DNA from: Coriobacteriia bacterium
GTDB lineage: Bacteria > Actinomycetota > Coriobacteriia > Coriobacteriales > QAMH01
Reading direction: 5' to 3'
Length of the DNA stretch: 64,000 nt
Assembly: GCA_003149935.1 (NCBI GenBank)
Contig: QAMH01000006.1
Span: forward strand, 608,121-672,120
Shown here: piece by piece, positions 25,800 through 34,027 of the stretch
Layout of the letters: each line of letters starts with the position of its first letter
How positions within the stretch are numbered: the first letter of the stretch is position 1
The notes under the pieces: generated by a model
What the model was told of the DNA's origin: nothing
What the model saw: the letters and a program-made list of their open reading frames with translations, nothing else
Databases searched by the model: none
Position numbers and translations under genes: made by a program

Positions 25800-27416
25800 T
25801 TACCCTGTCAGCGCTCTAAAAGCAATATAGGCCAAATACATGAAACTGATTCCTGAAAGCGTCATCACGAGTGGCATGGCTAGACGCGCCTTAACTTGGA
25901 TGCATTTTGAACGCAACGCAAGCAGCAGCAAGATGATGACGGGAATGAGATAACGACCCTGCACGCCTTGAATAACCGTATCGGTGTTTAAGGTCCAGTC
26001 AATCGCCAGCGCGAGCATGGTAGCCAGCAAAGTGATGACAAACAGAAGCACACAGACGATACGCTGCGAAACCGGCAGGCATTCGTCATCGTCTTCGGCG
26101 CGGACGCTCGAAGCAAACAGGAGGAAGACGAGGAAATACGATGCCCACATGGGAAGCGCGACGCGCCCCTCGAGCCATCCGGGCACGCCGCCCACGAGCT
26201 CGGGCAGGTAATTACTCGTATTGACGAGCAAGGTGTTGGCAAAGAGCAAGTAAGTCGCCCTTGGATCGCTCAGCAAGCCGCCGAGCGTATAGCATTCCGC
26301 GCCCTCGTACTCGGGAGACTTGCCCCCCGTACTTCCACCTGACAGATAGGGAAGCAGCGCCGCAAAACGCGATGCGATCATGAAAAGAATCGGGAGGCCA
26401 AGCACGCAGAGCTTAAACATGACACACGATGCCCGCGAGTTAAAGCGACGTGCAGGCACAAAGAGCACGAGGAAATTGATGGTCATGTACACGACCTTGC
26501 AGGGAGCCAGGATCGTTGCCACCGCAACGGTTCCTATGCACAGGCCCTTCGAGACCTTCTCCTCCCCTCCCCGCATCGCTCTGAGTAGCAAGGCCGTAAG
26601 GAGAAACGCCATGCCAATAATGGGCCCATCATATGAATACGATCCGAGAATATGCAAGGTCATGGGCATAAGCGATGCTGCCATGAACATATTCTTGCCA
26701 ATGGGTGTGAGCCTCACGGCAAGGATGATGAGTATCGCCGCATAGAGCATGTTGAACAGGCGCCCGAGGAAGAACATGGGCACCGCACCGAGCCCAATGA
26801 GCTTCGCGAACATGATGCCAAGTGCTGCTGGAATCTTGAGTTGGGGAAGCGGCAAGTTCGTTACAACGCCAACGGGGTCATCATCATAGAGCTTGCTATG
26901 GGTGAGCCAGTATTCATGAACAGGCGAGTTATCCGAGCTGAAGACCTCGAGTTCGTCATTCGTGACCCTCCAATGCTCCGCTGTGATGAGCTTGTTTACC
27001 ACCTTCTCATCGTGGATCAGCTCCGCATCGCTCGCACGCATGAGGTCTGCATCTTGGAAGGCCAGAATATTCGAGTACGCATAGGTCGTCCTGAAGTGGT
27101 AGATACCATCGGGCACGGAGCCGGGCGGAAAAAAGAGCGAGAACGCCACGCCGCAGATAATGAGCACAACGGGAAAGACCTTGCGACATACTGCATCAAC
27201 TGTCTGGGGAAGCACCCGACGCCATGCCCAAAGGCCAATGACGACAAGAACGGCCAAGAGCGTGCAGACGATAATCCGCGCGGAATGCACGTAGAGGTAA
27301 AAAGTGCCGCCCTGAACAAGAAAAGCAACGAGAAGGACGAGCGCAAGGGCATCGAACTTTCCAAAGCCTTTTTCGGTCACAAATCGCTTTATCTCGTGCG
27401 CACCTCGCATGCCCAT
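25800..27416 (-). CDS. DUF2142 multi-spanning membrane protein, GT-C-like
   Basis: A 538-residue protein with about 11-12 membrane segments. DUF2142 hallmarks are visible: PPGSVPDGIYHFRTTYAYSN in the first large outer loop (the Asp of the GT-C-type loop), SYDGPIIGMAFLL, and GVQGRYLIPVI near the C-terminus. Such proteins are likely GT-C glycosyltransferases that use a polyprenyl-phosphate sugar on the outer face. The DPM1-like and DUF2304 genes follow after 73 bases. ATG 27414-27416 and ATG 27408-27410 are both possible starts. Confidence 0.82.
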   Translation of the reverse strand: MGMRGAHEIKRFVTEKGFGKFDALALVLLVAFLVQGGTFYLYVHSARIIVCTLLAVLVVIGLWAWRRVLPQTVDAVCRKVFPVVLIICGVAFSLFFPPGSVPDGIYHFRTTYAYSNILAFQDADLMRASDAELIHDEKVVNKLITAEHWRVTNDELEVFSSDNSPVHEYWLTHSKLYDDDPVGVVTNLPLPQLKIPAALGIMFAKLIGLGAVPMFFLGRLFNMLYAAILIILAVRLTPIGKNMFMAASLMPMTLHILGSYSYDGPIIGMAFLLTALLLRAMRGGEEKVSKGLCIGTVAVATILAPCKVVYMTINFLVLFVPARRFNSRASCVMFKLCVLGLPILFMIASRFAALLPYLSGGSTGGKSPEYEGAECYTLGGLLSDPRATYLLFANTLLVNTSNYLPELVGGVPGWLEGRVALPMWASYFLVFLLFASSVRAEDDDECLPVSQRIVCVLLFVITLLATMLALAIDWTLNTDTVIQGVQGRYLIPVIILLLLALRSKCIQVKARLAMPLVMTLSGISFMYLAYIAFRALTG

Positions 27417-27425
27417 CCAGCGTTC

Positions 27426-29489
27426 CTATTCCATTCCATCTAAAGCTGTTATCTCGTACAGGCGCATGTCGCCTTCGCTCAGGACCGGCCTGAAGCCGGG
27501 TGTATCGTCCATTATAGCCGTCAATCCCGTCCAGAGGGTTCCGTCATAAGATGGCGGCTTGGGCTGGTTCCTAAAGGTTTTGCCCTGGTCGAGGAGAAGC
27601 ACGTAATGTGCTCCAACCTTTTCGAAAGCGTCGCGCACTCTCGTATTCGTCGATGCCCACGCACCATATTTGCGAATAATCTTGCTCTCACGCGATTCAA
27701 CCGGACGTGAGCCGGACCTTGAATCGCGCCCACCATCATAGAAACGATAATCGCGATAATACGTGCGCAGCCCGTCCGTCGCATAGGCAAAGATCGAGCC
27801 ATCATCGGGCATGTTGAGGATGAGCTCTCCCTCGGGGACAATGCGCGCGACCTCGTCGAGGAAGGCTTCCTCCTCTTCGTCAAGCTTGATGTGATGACTG
27901 GGAATCTCGTTATGGTTGGCACCGTAGTACTCTTCCTGAATCTTGCCGAGAGCAGTCTCGACTTTGATATCTCCAATGGAGAACGTCGGAAGATAGAGCA
28001 CGATGCAAAGCAACGCCAAAAGAACGCCTATGCAAAACCGCTTGGCTCCCGTACCCGCCGGAATGTGGTCATACACCCAACGCACGATCCAGGAGAGGCC
28101 GAGCGTTGCCAAAGGTATGCCCACCAAGGCGAGGCAGGCGACAATGCGATACGAATCCGCATACCAAAATCCGGCGAAGAAGTGCCGTGCGAAACCACCG
28201 TTCGAAACACATATGACATAGATCACGCAGAAGATAAGATAGGCAACGGTAATCCATAGATACTCGCGATGACGCAACGTGTAGATGATGCCAACAATCA
28301 CAAGGATCGCGAGCGGATACTGCGGCGCAAACCACCCGAACGCCATCGTGATGATGTTCCAGATTCCCTGGTCAACCGTATTCGTCGGGACCCACTCCCC
28401 ATTGAAGACGAGCGAGTGCATGAAGGGCGCAAACACGAGCCCCGTCCATACGACGAGCACGAAGACGGCAAAGACAACGGCACAGGTTTTGTTGGGAAGC
28501 GCGCGCTTGCCAAGATGCACGGGACCATCATGCGACCATAGACGATACACGCAATACGGAGCAAGAAAGATAATGCAGAAGAATATGGAGCTCGTCTGCG
28601 CGACGACGAGCACGAGCGTGCCCAGAAGAAAGGCGAAGATATCGACGGCCTTAAGCGCATGCTTCACGAGCGAATCGACGATGCGCACGAACAGCGCGGC
28701 AACCATGGGGATAAGGGCAAAGCCAAACGCATTTGCGTATAGGGGACCCCAGTAGAGGATGAGCCAGGGAAACCCGATAAAGGCTAGCGCGCAGATTGCC
28801 CCGAGGCGCACGGCGCCACGATCTTGCAAGATAGTCGCAAGCAAGAGCATGACGCCTGCCGGGAACAGCACACCCGCAACCACGTAGTTCACGGCATTGA
28901 GGGCGACGGCAACGGGGCAGGCAAGCACATTCACGATGAGCGCGCACATGAGATGCCAGAGCGCCGGATAAAAGCCAGCGCCCGGCAGCGGTGCGATAGC
29001 CTGGTCTTCCGGCGTCATATATTTGGAGACATCCAGAACGGACCATACGCCCGAATCGGCAAAGGCCCGAATCGTCTCCATATGAAAGGCGTTGTCGTAT
29101 TCCTGCGAGAAGGCATCGGGCGAACCCAGAGGCGTGACGTATATGTACACGCCGATGACGAGACCGGCAACGACATAGAGGCCGAACGTCTTCCAGTCAA
29201 GGACGCTCACATGGTCGTCAGAATCGCCTTCCCCACGCTTGCGTGCAATGCGAACGACGAAAGGAACGGCACAGATTACGAGCACGGGAAGCGCAACGCT
29301 TGCCCACGAGCAGAAGATGCCGAATTTGGGCAAGACGATGCCAAGAACGCAGTAGCCCGCAACGCTTGCGAGCGGGGCAACGAGCAACGAGCGCAATCGG
29401 CTCATGCCCAACCCTGAGAAGAGCAAAAAGCCCGGCAAATAAAACGCGAGCGCGCATACAAGAACGGCTATGCAGAAGGTCAACCACAC
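27426..29489 (-). CDS. DUF6541-type large membrane protein, GT-C-like
   Basis: A 687-residue protein with about 13 membrane segments in the first 500 residues and a soluble C-terminal domain (about 510-687) expected outside. The loop after the first membrane pairs has PLGSPDAFSQEYDNAFHMETIRAF, with an acidic pair of the GT-C type, then PGAGFYPALWHL. The C-terminal domain contains LILNMPDDGSIFAYATDG and KVGAHYVLLLD. Families of this shape decorate wall glycans outside the membrane. It lies 12 bases after the second double-GT2 gene and nine bases before the DUF2142 gene. The start is GTG 29487-29489. Confidence 0.78.
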   Translation of the reverse strand: MWLTFCIAVLVCALAFYLPGFLLFSGLGMSRLRSLLVAPLASVAGYCVLGIVLPKFGIFCSWASVALPVLVICAVPFVVRIARKRGEGDSDDHVSVLDWKTFGLYVVAGLVIGVYIYVTPLGSPDAFSQEYDNAFHMETIRAFADSGVWSVLDVSKYMTPEDQAIAPLPGAGFYPALWHLMCALIVNVLACPVAVALNAVNYVVAGVLFPAGVMLLLATILQDRGAVRLGAICALAFIGFPWLILYWGPLYANAFGFALIPMVAALFVRIVDSLVKHALKAVDIFAFLLGTLVLVVAQTSSIFFCIIFLAPYCVYRLWSHDGPVHLGKRALPNKTCAVVFAVFVLVVWTGLVFAPFMHSLVFNGEWVPTNTVDQGIWNIITMAFGWFAPQYPLAILVIVGIIYTLRHREYLWITVAYLIFCVIYVICVSNGGFARHFFAGFWYADSYRIVACLALVGIPLATLGLSWIVRWVYDHIPAGTGAKRFCIGVLLALLCIVLYLPTFSIGDIKVETALGKIQEEYYGANHNEIPSHHIKLDEEEEAFLDEVARIVPEGELILNMPDDGSIFAYATDGLRTYYRDYRFYDGGRDSRSGSRPVESRESKIIRKYGAWASTNTRVRDAFEKVGAHYVLLLDQGKTFRNQPKPPSYDGTLWTGLTAIMDDTPGFRPVLSEGDMRLYEITALDGME

Positions 29490-29501
29490 GAAGCGGCTCC
29501 C

Positions 29502-31967
29502 CTATCGCCCAAGCTTGAAGTTCGGATCTACCTGACTGCAGGCAGGATTGTAGACGGGATCACCACAGGCAAAGTACTGCGGCCAACGCTGACGCATGAT
29601 GCCAGCCTCAAGCTCGGTTTGGATGGCGCGCTGCTCGTTGACGCGGTCGCGTCCCCGCGAAGCGAACTCGAGATGATAGAGCTCGGCATAGGGCGTGAAG
29701 ACGCAGCGCAGCCCTCGCTCACGTAGCTTCCAGCAAAAATCGACATCGTTGTAGGTCACGGCGAGTTCCTCGGTAAAGCCGCCAACAGCATCGAAGTCAT
29801 CGCGCCGCACCATCAGGCAGGCGCCGAGCACGGCCGAGTATTCGCGCGGATGCGCAAGACTGCCCAGATAGCCCTGGTCGTACTCCGGTGCACGATTCTG
29901 ATTCATGAAGCCCAGACAGCCGCTCGTCATGAGCGCAATGCCCGCATTCTGCACAAGACCGTCCGGATAACGCAACATCGGGCCCACAACGCCCACCTCC
30001 GGGCGCTCGAAATATCCTGCCATGATATCGAGGAAACCGTCGGTGATTGCCTTCGTGTCATTGTTGAGGATGAGCACAAGCTCGCCGCTCGACTGGCTCA
30101 CGCCATAATTGACGATCTTGGAGAAGTTGAATGCACCCTCGTACGTGACGACCTTCACACGTGCGTCACGCTTCGTAACCTCTTCATAGAACGCGAAGGT
30201 CTCGGGTTGCGTGCTGTTGTTCTCGACAAGAATAATCTCGAAGGTGTCATAGCCCGCCTTCTCCAAAATAGAGCTGACGCAATCATTGAGCATGGAAGCG
30301 TGATCTTTCGTCGGAATGATGATGCTCACGAGCTTTTGGGGTTCAGACGTCTCGTAGATGATCCTGTTATAGGCATCGTCCCGTGTGATGTGCGCGCTTA
30401 CGTTTCGAGCATGCAGGTGCTCTGCAAGCAGTCCCGGATCACCCTCGAGTGTTCGTAAATCGCCTTTTCGCTCACGTCGATGACATAGGACCCGTGGCGC
30501 ATGGACAATGGTGCCTTGTCGAACGCACAGTTCGAGCGATGCTGCATATATCAGCTGCTCGGCAGTTTTGATGTTCGCCAGGGCGAGCTCGCCAAAAGCG
30601 TCCGCTCGCAACAATGCACATGAACCGATATAGTTTCCCGCGTAAAGCGCATCAATGTCGATATCAGGCTTGAGGCGAGGGTTTCGATAGGCCGCAAGGG
30701 CCCTATCGACTTGATCATCATCTGCATATGCCAGCAATGCGTCGCCATCTTCACGCAGGCAAAGCACAAGCTCATAGAGCGCATTGGGTTCAAGAATGTC
30801 GTGCTGGTCCATAACGAGCAGGCAGTCCGTCCCTAGCAGACCCATTGCTTGGTCTGCGTCTTGGACGACCTCGACCAACCTGTAATCCTGCAGCGCCGAA
30901 CGCATACGCGTCTTTGCCCGCTTTGCGCCCGCGCCCATAAGGCAGATGCCTTGCACGGAAACGCTTTGGTCTCTAAGGGCAGCCAAGCTCTGCGCGAGTG
31001 CCGACGCATCGATTCTGTCAATGTCCATGAGCACGCCAACCGACCAATCGCGACTTGTGGCACGCTGCGCGGACAACTGGAATGCCTGGGCGCGATGACG
31101 CAAGAGCCAGTGCGGATAGGTGGGGTCAGCGTCTGCGCTCGCCATCCGTTCTCGAGTCCTGCGAGCCTCCTCTACACGCATGGGGGCATCGACAACGAGC
31201 AGACCCGGCCGACAACCCGGTTCGCGAGAATCCTGCGCGAAAACGAAAGACCCCGGATCGTCACAGGCCACACGCATTGACAGGGAAACATGGCGCTTCC
31301 CATCGTTTCCCAAGCCATCCTCCATAACGATAACCTGGGAACACGATCCTTGCGCGAGCATGAAATCGGTATCAACCACATCATTGAGACGAGCATAGGG
31401 GAAGATGATATCGAGGCGCATAACCTGCTCATCAGTCGATGCGGAAAAGACGTCAACGAGCTCTATCAGAATACCGGTGCTCCAATAGAGCTGATCGATA
31501 TCGCGCATGCGCATGGCAAGGGATTTCTTGATGCGGTAGGCAAGGCGTGACTGCCACTTCATGTCCCCGTAGCTAAATTGATAGTCGTAGATTTGTCGCC
31601 CTGTAGCTCTATCGATTACCGTAACTCGCTGATCTTCATCCGTTTTGTGGGGAAAGACCGCAACCCAACGTCTGGGCTCGACGCCCAAGACTTCTTCGAG
31701 CGGGTAGACGGGAACGGGGAACTCGAGCCCACCGCAGGAAAAGACTGCTCCCAAAGCGATGCGAGGGCTATCTTCATCCAGCTCGAATGCCAGATAGCAG
31801 TACAAATCCCCCCGGCACATCGCGAGTGGTTTATCTGTCAATGCAAGCCCCTTAATACATCCCGTACCAAACATGCGAATCATACCAGTATAGGGTGAAC
31901 GGTCATGGTTTGTGAATTTTAAGTTGGATTCTCCGTAGCCTGCAAACTGCGGCGTTACACTTGCCAT
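29502..31967 (-). CDS. Second double-domain GT2 glycosyltransferase; first domain degenerate
   Basis: An 821-residue paralogue of the protein encoded at 19917-22355. After an N-terminal beta-rich region (about 1-300), the first GT2-like domain is weak: SVGVLMDIDR replaces the usual SIIVP strand, and the metal site reads VMDQHDILEP where the paralogue has FFDHDDILEP. The second GT2 domain (about 555-810) is intact, with VSIIIPTKDH, LILNNDTKAI and TYNDVDFCWKL. Probably only the second domain is fully active. The start is ATG 31965-31967; the ribosome site is weak. It leads a run of six same-strand glycan genes down to 23509. Confidence 0.8.
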   Translation of the reverse strand: MASVTPQFAGYGESNLKFTNHDRSPYTGMIRMFGTGCIKGLALTDKPLAMCRGDLYCYLAFELDEDSPRIALGAVFSCGGLEFPVPVYPLEEVLGVEPRRWVAVFPHKTDEDQRVTVIDRATGRQIYDYQFSYGDMKWQSRLAYRIKKSLAMRMRDIDQLYWSTGILIELVDVFSASTDEQVMRLDIIFPYARLNDVVDTDFMLAQGSCSQVIVMEDGLGNDGKRHVSLSMRVACDDPGSFVFAQDSREPGCRPGLLVVDAPMRVEEARRTRERMASADADPTYPHWLLRHRAQAFQLSAQRATSRDWSVGVLMDIDRIDASALAQSLAALRDQSVSVQGICLMGAGAKRAKTRMRSALQDYRLVEVVQDADQAMGLLGTDCLLVMDQHDILEPNALYELVLCLREDGDALLAYADDDQVDRALAAYRNPRLKPDIDIDALYAGNYIGSCALLRADAFGELALANIKTAEQLIYAASLELCVRQGTIVHAPRVLCHRRERKGDLRTLEGDPGLLAEHLHARNVSAHITRDDAYNRIIYETSEPQKLVSIIIPTKDHASMLNDCVSSILEKAGYDTFEIILVENNSTQPETFAFYEEVTKRDARVKVVTYEGAFNFSKIVNYGVSQSSGELVLILNNDTKAITDGFLDIMAGYFERPEVGVVGPMLRYPDGLVQNAGIALMTSGCLGFMNQNRAPEYDQGYLGSLAHPREYSAVLGACLMVRRDDFDAVGGFTEELAVTYNDVDFCWKLRERGLRCVFTPYAELYHLEFASRGRDRVNEQRAIQTELEAGIMRQRWPQYFACGDPVYNPACSQVDPNFKLGR

Positions 31968-32016
31968 CACTCTGAAAACTATCTACGAACGGCACATTTC
32001 AGGGGTGAACGAAAAC

Positions 32017-33294
32017 ATGAAGACACTATCCACGAAACCCTTCGCACGCATCGCCATTGCCGCGTTCTTCTGCACCATGCTTTTTGGTACGGGAATCGCG
32101 TTTGCAGACGAGCAGGTTGCGGCCACCAGCTTGCCGACAACGGACACCATCGCTGTCCAAGAGGATGAATCCGCCACCTCAATCGATGCACAGACCGAAG
32201 ACGCTCCCGCCATCACGGTCGAGCGTCATCTCGAAGATGCAGCTGACCCCATCGGCATCGAAAGCGAGCCCGTCGAAGAGCCCCTGCTTGCCGCAGGCAC
32301 GCTCGAGACCGTCGACATGCACCGCCTCTACAACCCCAACTCCGGCGAGCACTTCTACACGGGCAGCTGGGAGGAGCGCGCGAATCTCGTGGAAATCGGC
32401 TGGCAATACGAGGGCGTTGGTTGGGTTGCTCCCGACTTCTCGCGCTCGCCCGTCTTCCGCCTCTACAATCCCAATGCGGGCGACCACCACTACACGCTGT
32501 CCGCTTTCGAGCGTGACGAACTTGTCGATGCAGGTTGGAACGACGAGGGCATCGGCTGGTATTCGGATGACACCCAACGCATCGCCGTGCTGCGTCAGTA
32601 CAATCCCAACGCCAAGACAGGCTCGCACAACTTCACCACTTCGCAAGATGAAGACGAGGCTCTGGTCGATGCAGGCTGGGAAGCCGAGGGCGTGGGCTGG
32701 TACGCCGTTTCCGAGGGAAACACCGCGGTGGCAGCCAGCTACATTTACCTTGACGCTGGCCATGGCAAGGGCAGCTCCACAAAGGACGTCTACGATTCCG
32801 GCGCATGCGGCAACGGATACGAGGAGGCAAAGCTCACCTCCGAGCTCGTGACTCTCACCGCAAAATACGCCCGCGAGCTTTACGGTCTCAAGGTCTACTC
32901 CAACGTGGGCACGAACGTCGAGTACTGGAATCGCCAGGAGGATGCGCTCGATCGCGGATGCACCTCGCTTGTCTCCATTCACTTCAACGCAAGCGATAGC
33001 GGCGGCACCGGTTGCGAGAGCTACATCCACAGCAGGAATGCGGCACCTGGCGCGACCAAGCTGCAATCCATCATGCACGAGTCCCTCTTGAACGGCATGG
33101 GTCTGCGCGACCGCGGCAAGAAGAGCGCAGCGCTCGCCGTCTGCAGCGGCAAGGGCACGAACATCCCCGGTACCCTGCTTGAGATCTGCTTCATCGACAA
33201 TTCCTATGACATGAAGAAGTACCAGGAGCGCAAGGATACCGTCGCCCGCGAGCTTGCCGCCGGCCTGTACGAGGCCGCCAAGGATGGCTTCTAG
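32017..33294 (+). CDS. Secreted N-acetylmuramoyl-L-alanine amidase with DUF5648 module
   Basis: The 425-residue protein has a signal peptide (1-30), an acidic spacer, three DUF5648 units (about 101-230) and an Amidase_3 domain (about 240-425). Zinc ligands and catalytic residues are visible: LDAGHGKG, GYEEAKL, VSIHFNAS and TLLEICFI. It cleaves the bond between muramic acid and the stem peptide, most likely for daughter-cell separation or wall turnover. ATG 32017 has AGGGGTGA eight bases upstream; the in-frame GTG at 32005 lies inside that site. Confidence 0.9.
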   Translation: MKTLSTKPFARIAIAAFFCTMLFGTGIAFADEQVAATSLPTTDTIAVQEDESATSIDAQTEDAPAITVERHLEDAADPIGIESEPVEEPLLAAGTLETVDMHRLYNPNSGEHFYTGSWEERANLVEIGWQYEGVGWVAPDFSRSPVFRLYNPNAGDHHYTLSAFERDELVDAGWNDEGIGWYSDDTQRIAVLRQYNPNAKTGSHNFTTSQDEDEALVDAGWEAEGVGWYAVSEGNTAVAASYIYLDAGHGKGSSTKDVYDSGACGNGYEEAKLTSELVTLTAKYARELYGLKVYSNVGTNVEYWNRQEDALDRGCTSLVSIHFNASDSGGTGCESYIHSRNAAPGATKLQSIMHESLLNGMGLRDRGKKSAALAVCSGKGTNIPGTLLEICFIDNSYDMKKYQERKDTVARELAAGLYEAAKDGF

Positions 33295-33327
33295 GCCCCA
33301 CGGGCACGCCGAGGAAAGTGAGCTGAC

Positions 33328-33915
33328 ATGAAACGATTTCGCACCACGCTCGTCATCACGATTTGCTGCATGGGCATTTTCGCGCTCGCCCTCATGGTGT
33401 GCGGCTGCATGCAGAGCAGCACGACCCCGTCGGGTAATAGCGCCACCACCAGCTCATCGGCGATCTCGAGTAGTAGCTCGAGCTCAGCTGTCGCCAGCTC
33501 GGACCTCCCTGTCATCGGTGCCGGCGATACGACCGTGCAGGTGAAGAACGAGACGGGCAGTGACATCATCGGCCTGCGCATCAAACCGGCAGGTGACACG
33601 AGCTATACGGCAGAGAACAGCTTTGACGGATTCGTCTTCGAGAACGGCAGCAGCGTCGACCTCTCGTTCACGAAACAGTCAGGCGTCCAGAGCTATGACG
33701 TCTTGTTGCTCACCGCAGAGGACAGCAAGATCGCCGTACGTGATATCGACCTCGTGGGCACCAAGGACATTGTGCTCCACTTCGAAGAGGGCATCGGATT
33801 CATCACCTACACGGATGCCGCAACTGGCGAGTCCTTCGACAACCGCGCCGAGGCCATAGATGCCGAGGAAGATGCGCCCGCCGTTCCCCATGACCTGGAG
33901 ACCCAGAAAGGCTAG
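33328..33915 (+). CDS. Putative lipoprotein
   Basis: A 195-residue protein with a lipoprotein-type signal (MKRFRTTLVITICCMGIFAL, then VCGC, with Cys near 27 as the probable lipidation site), a Ser/Thr linker, and a compact beta-rich domain from about 65 (TTVQVKNETGSDIIGLRIKP, YDVLLLTAEDSKIAVRDIDL, KDIVLHFEEGIGFITY). The fold resembles small surface-binding beta-sandwiches, but I do not recognise the family. It lies 33 bases after the amidase gene and is probably co-transcribed with it. Confidence 0.7.
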   Translation: MKRFRTTLVITICCMGIFALALMVCGCMQSSTTPSGNSATTSSSAISSSSSSSAVASSDLPVIGAGDTTVQVKNETGSDIIGLRIKPAGDTSYTAENSFDGFVFENGSSVDLSFTKQSGVQSYDVLLLTAEDSKIAVRDIDLVGTKDIVLHFEEGIGFITYTDAATGESFDNRAEAIDAEEDAPAVPHDLETQKG

Positions 33916-34027
33916 TGCCGCTCCCGAACAGCTGCGTGCTACTCGCTCGATGGTTACCAAACGGTTCTGGCGCAACATAGGCAGCGCGTTAGAATGGCTT
34001 CACATCGATTGAAACGCGAGGATTCCC

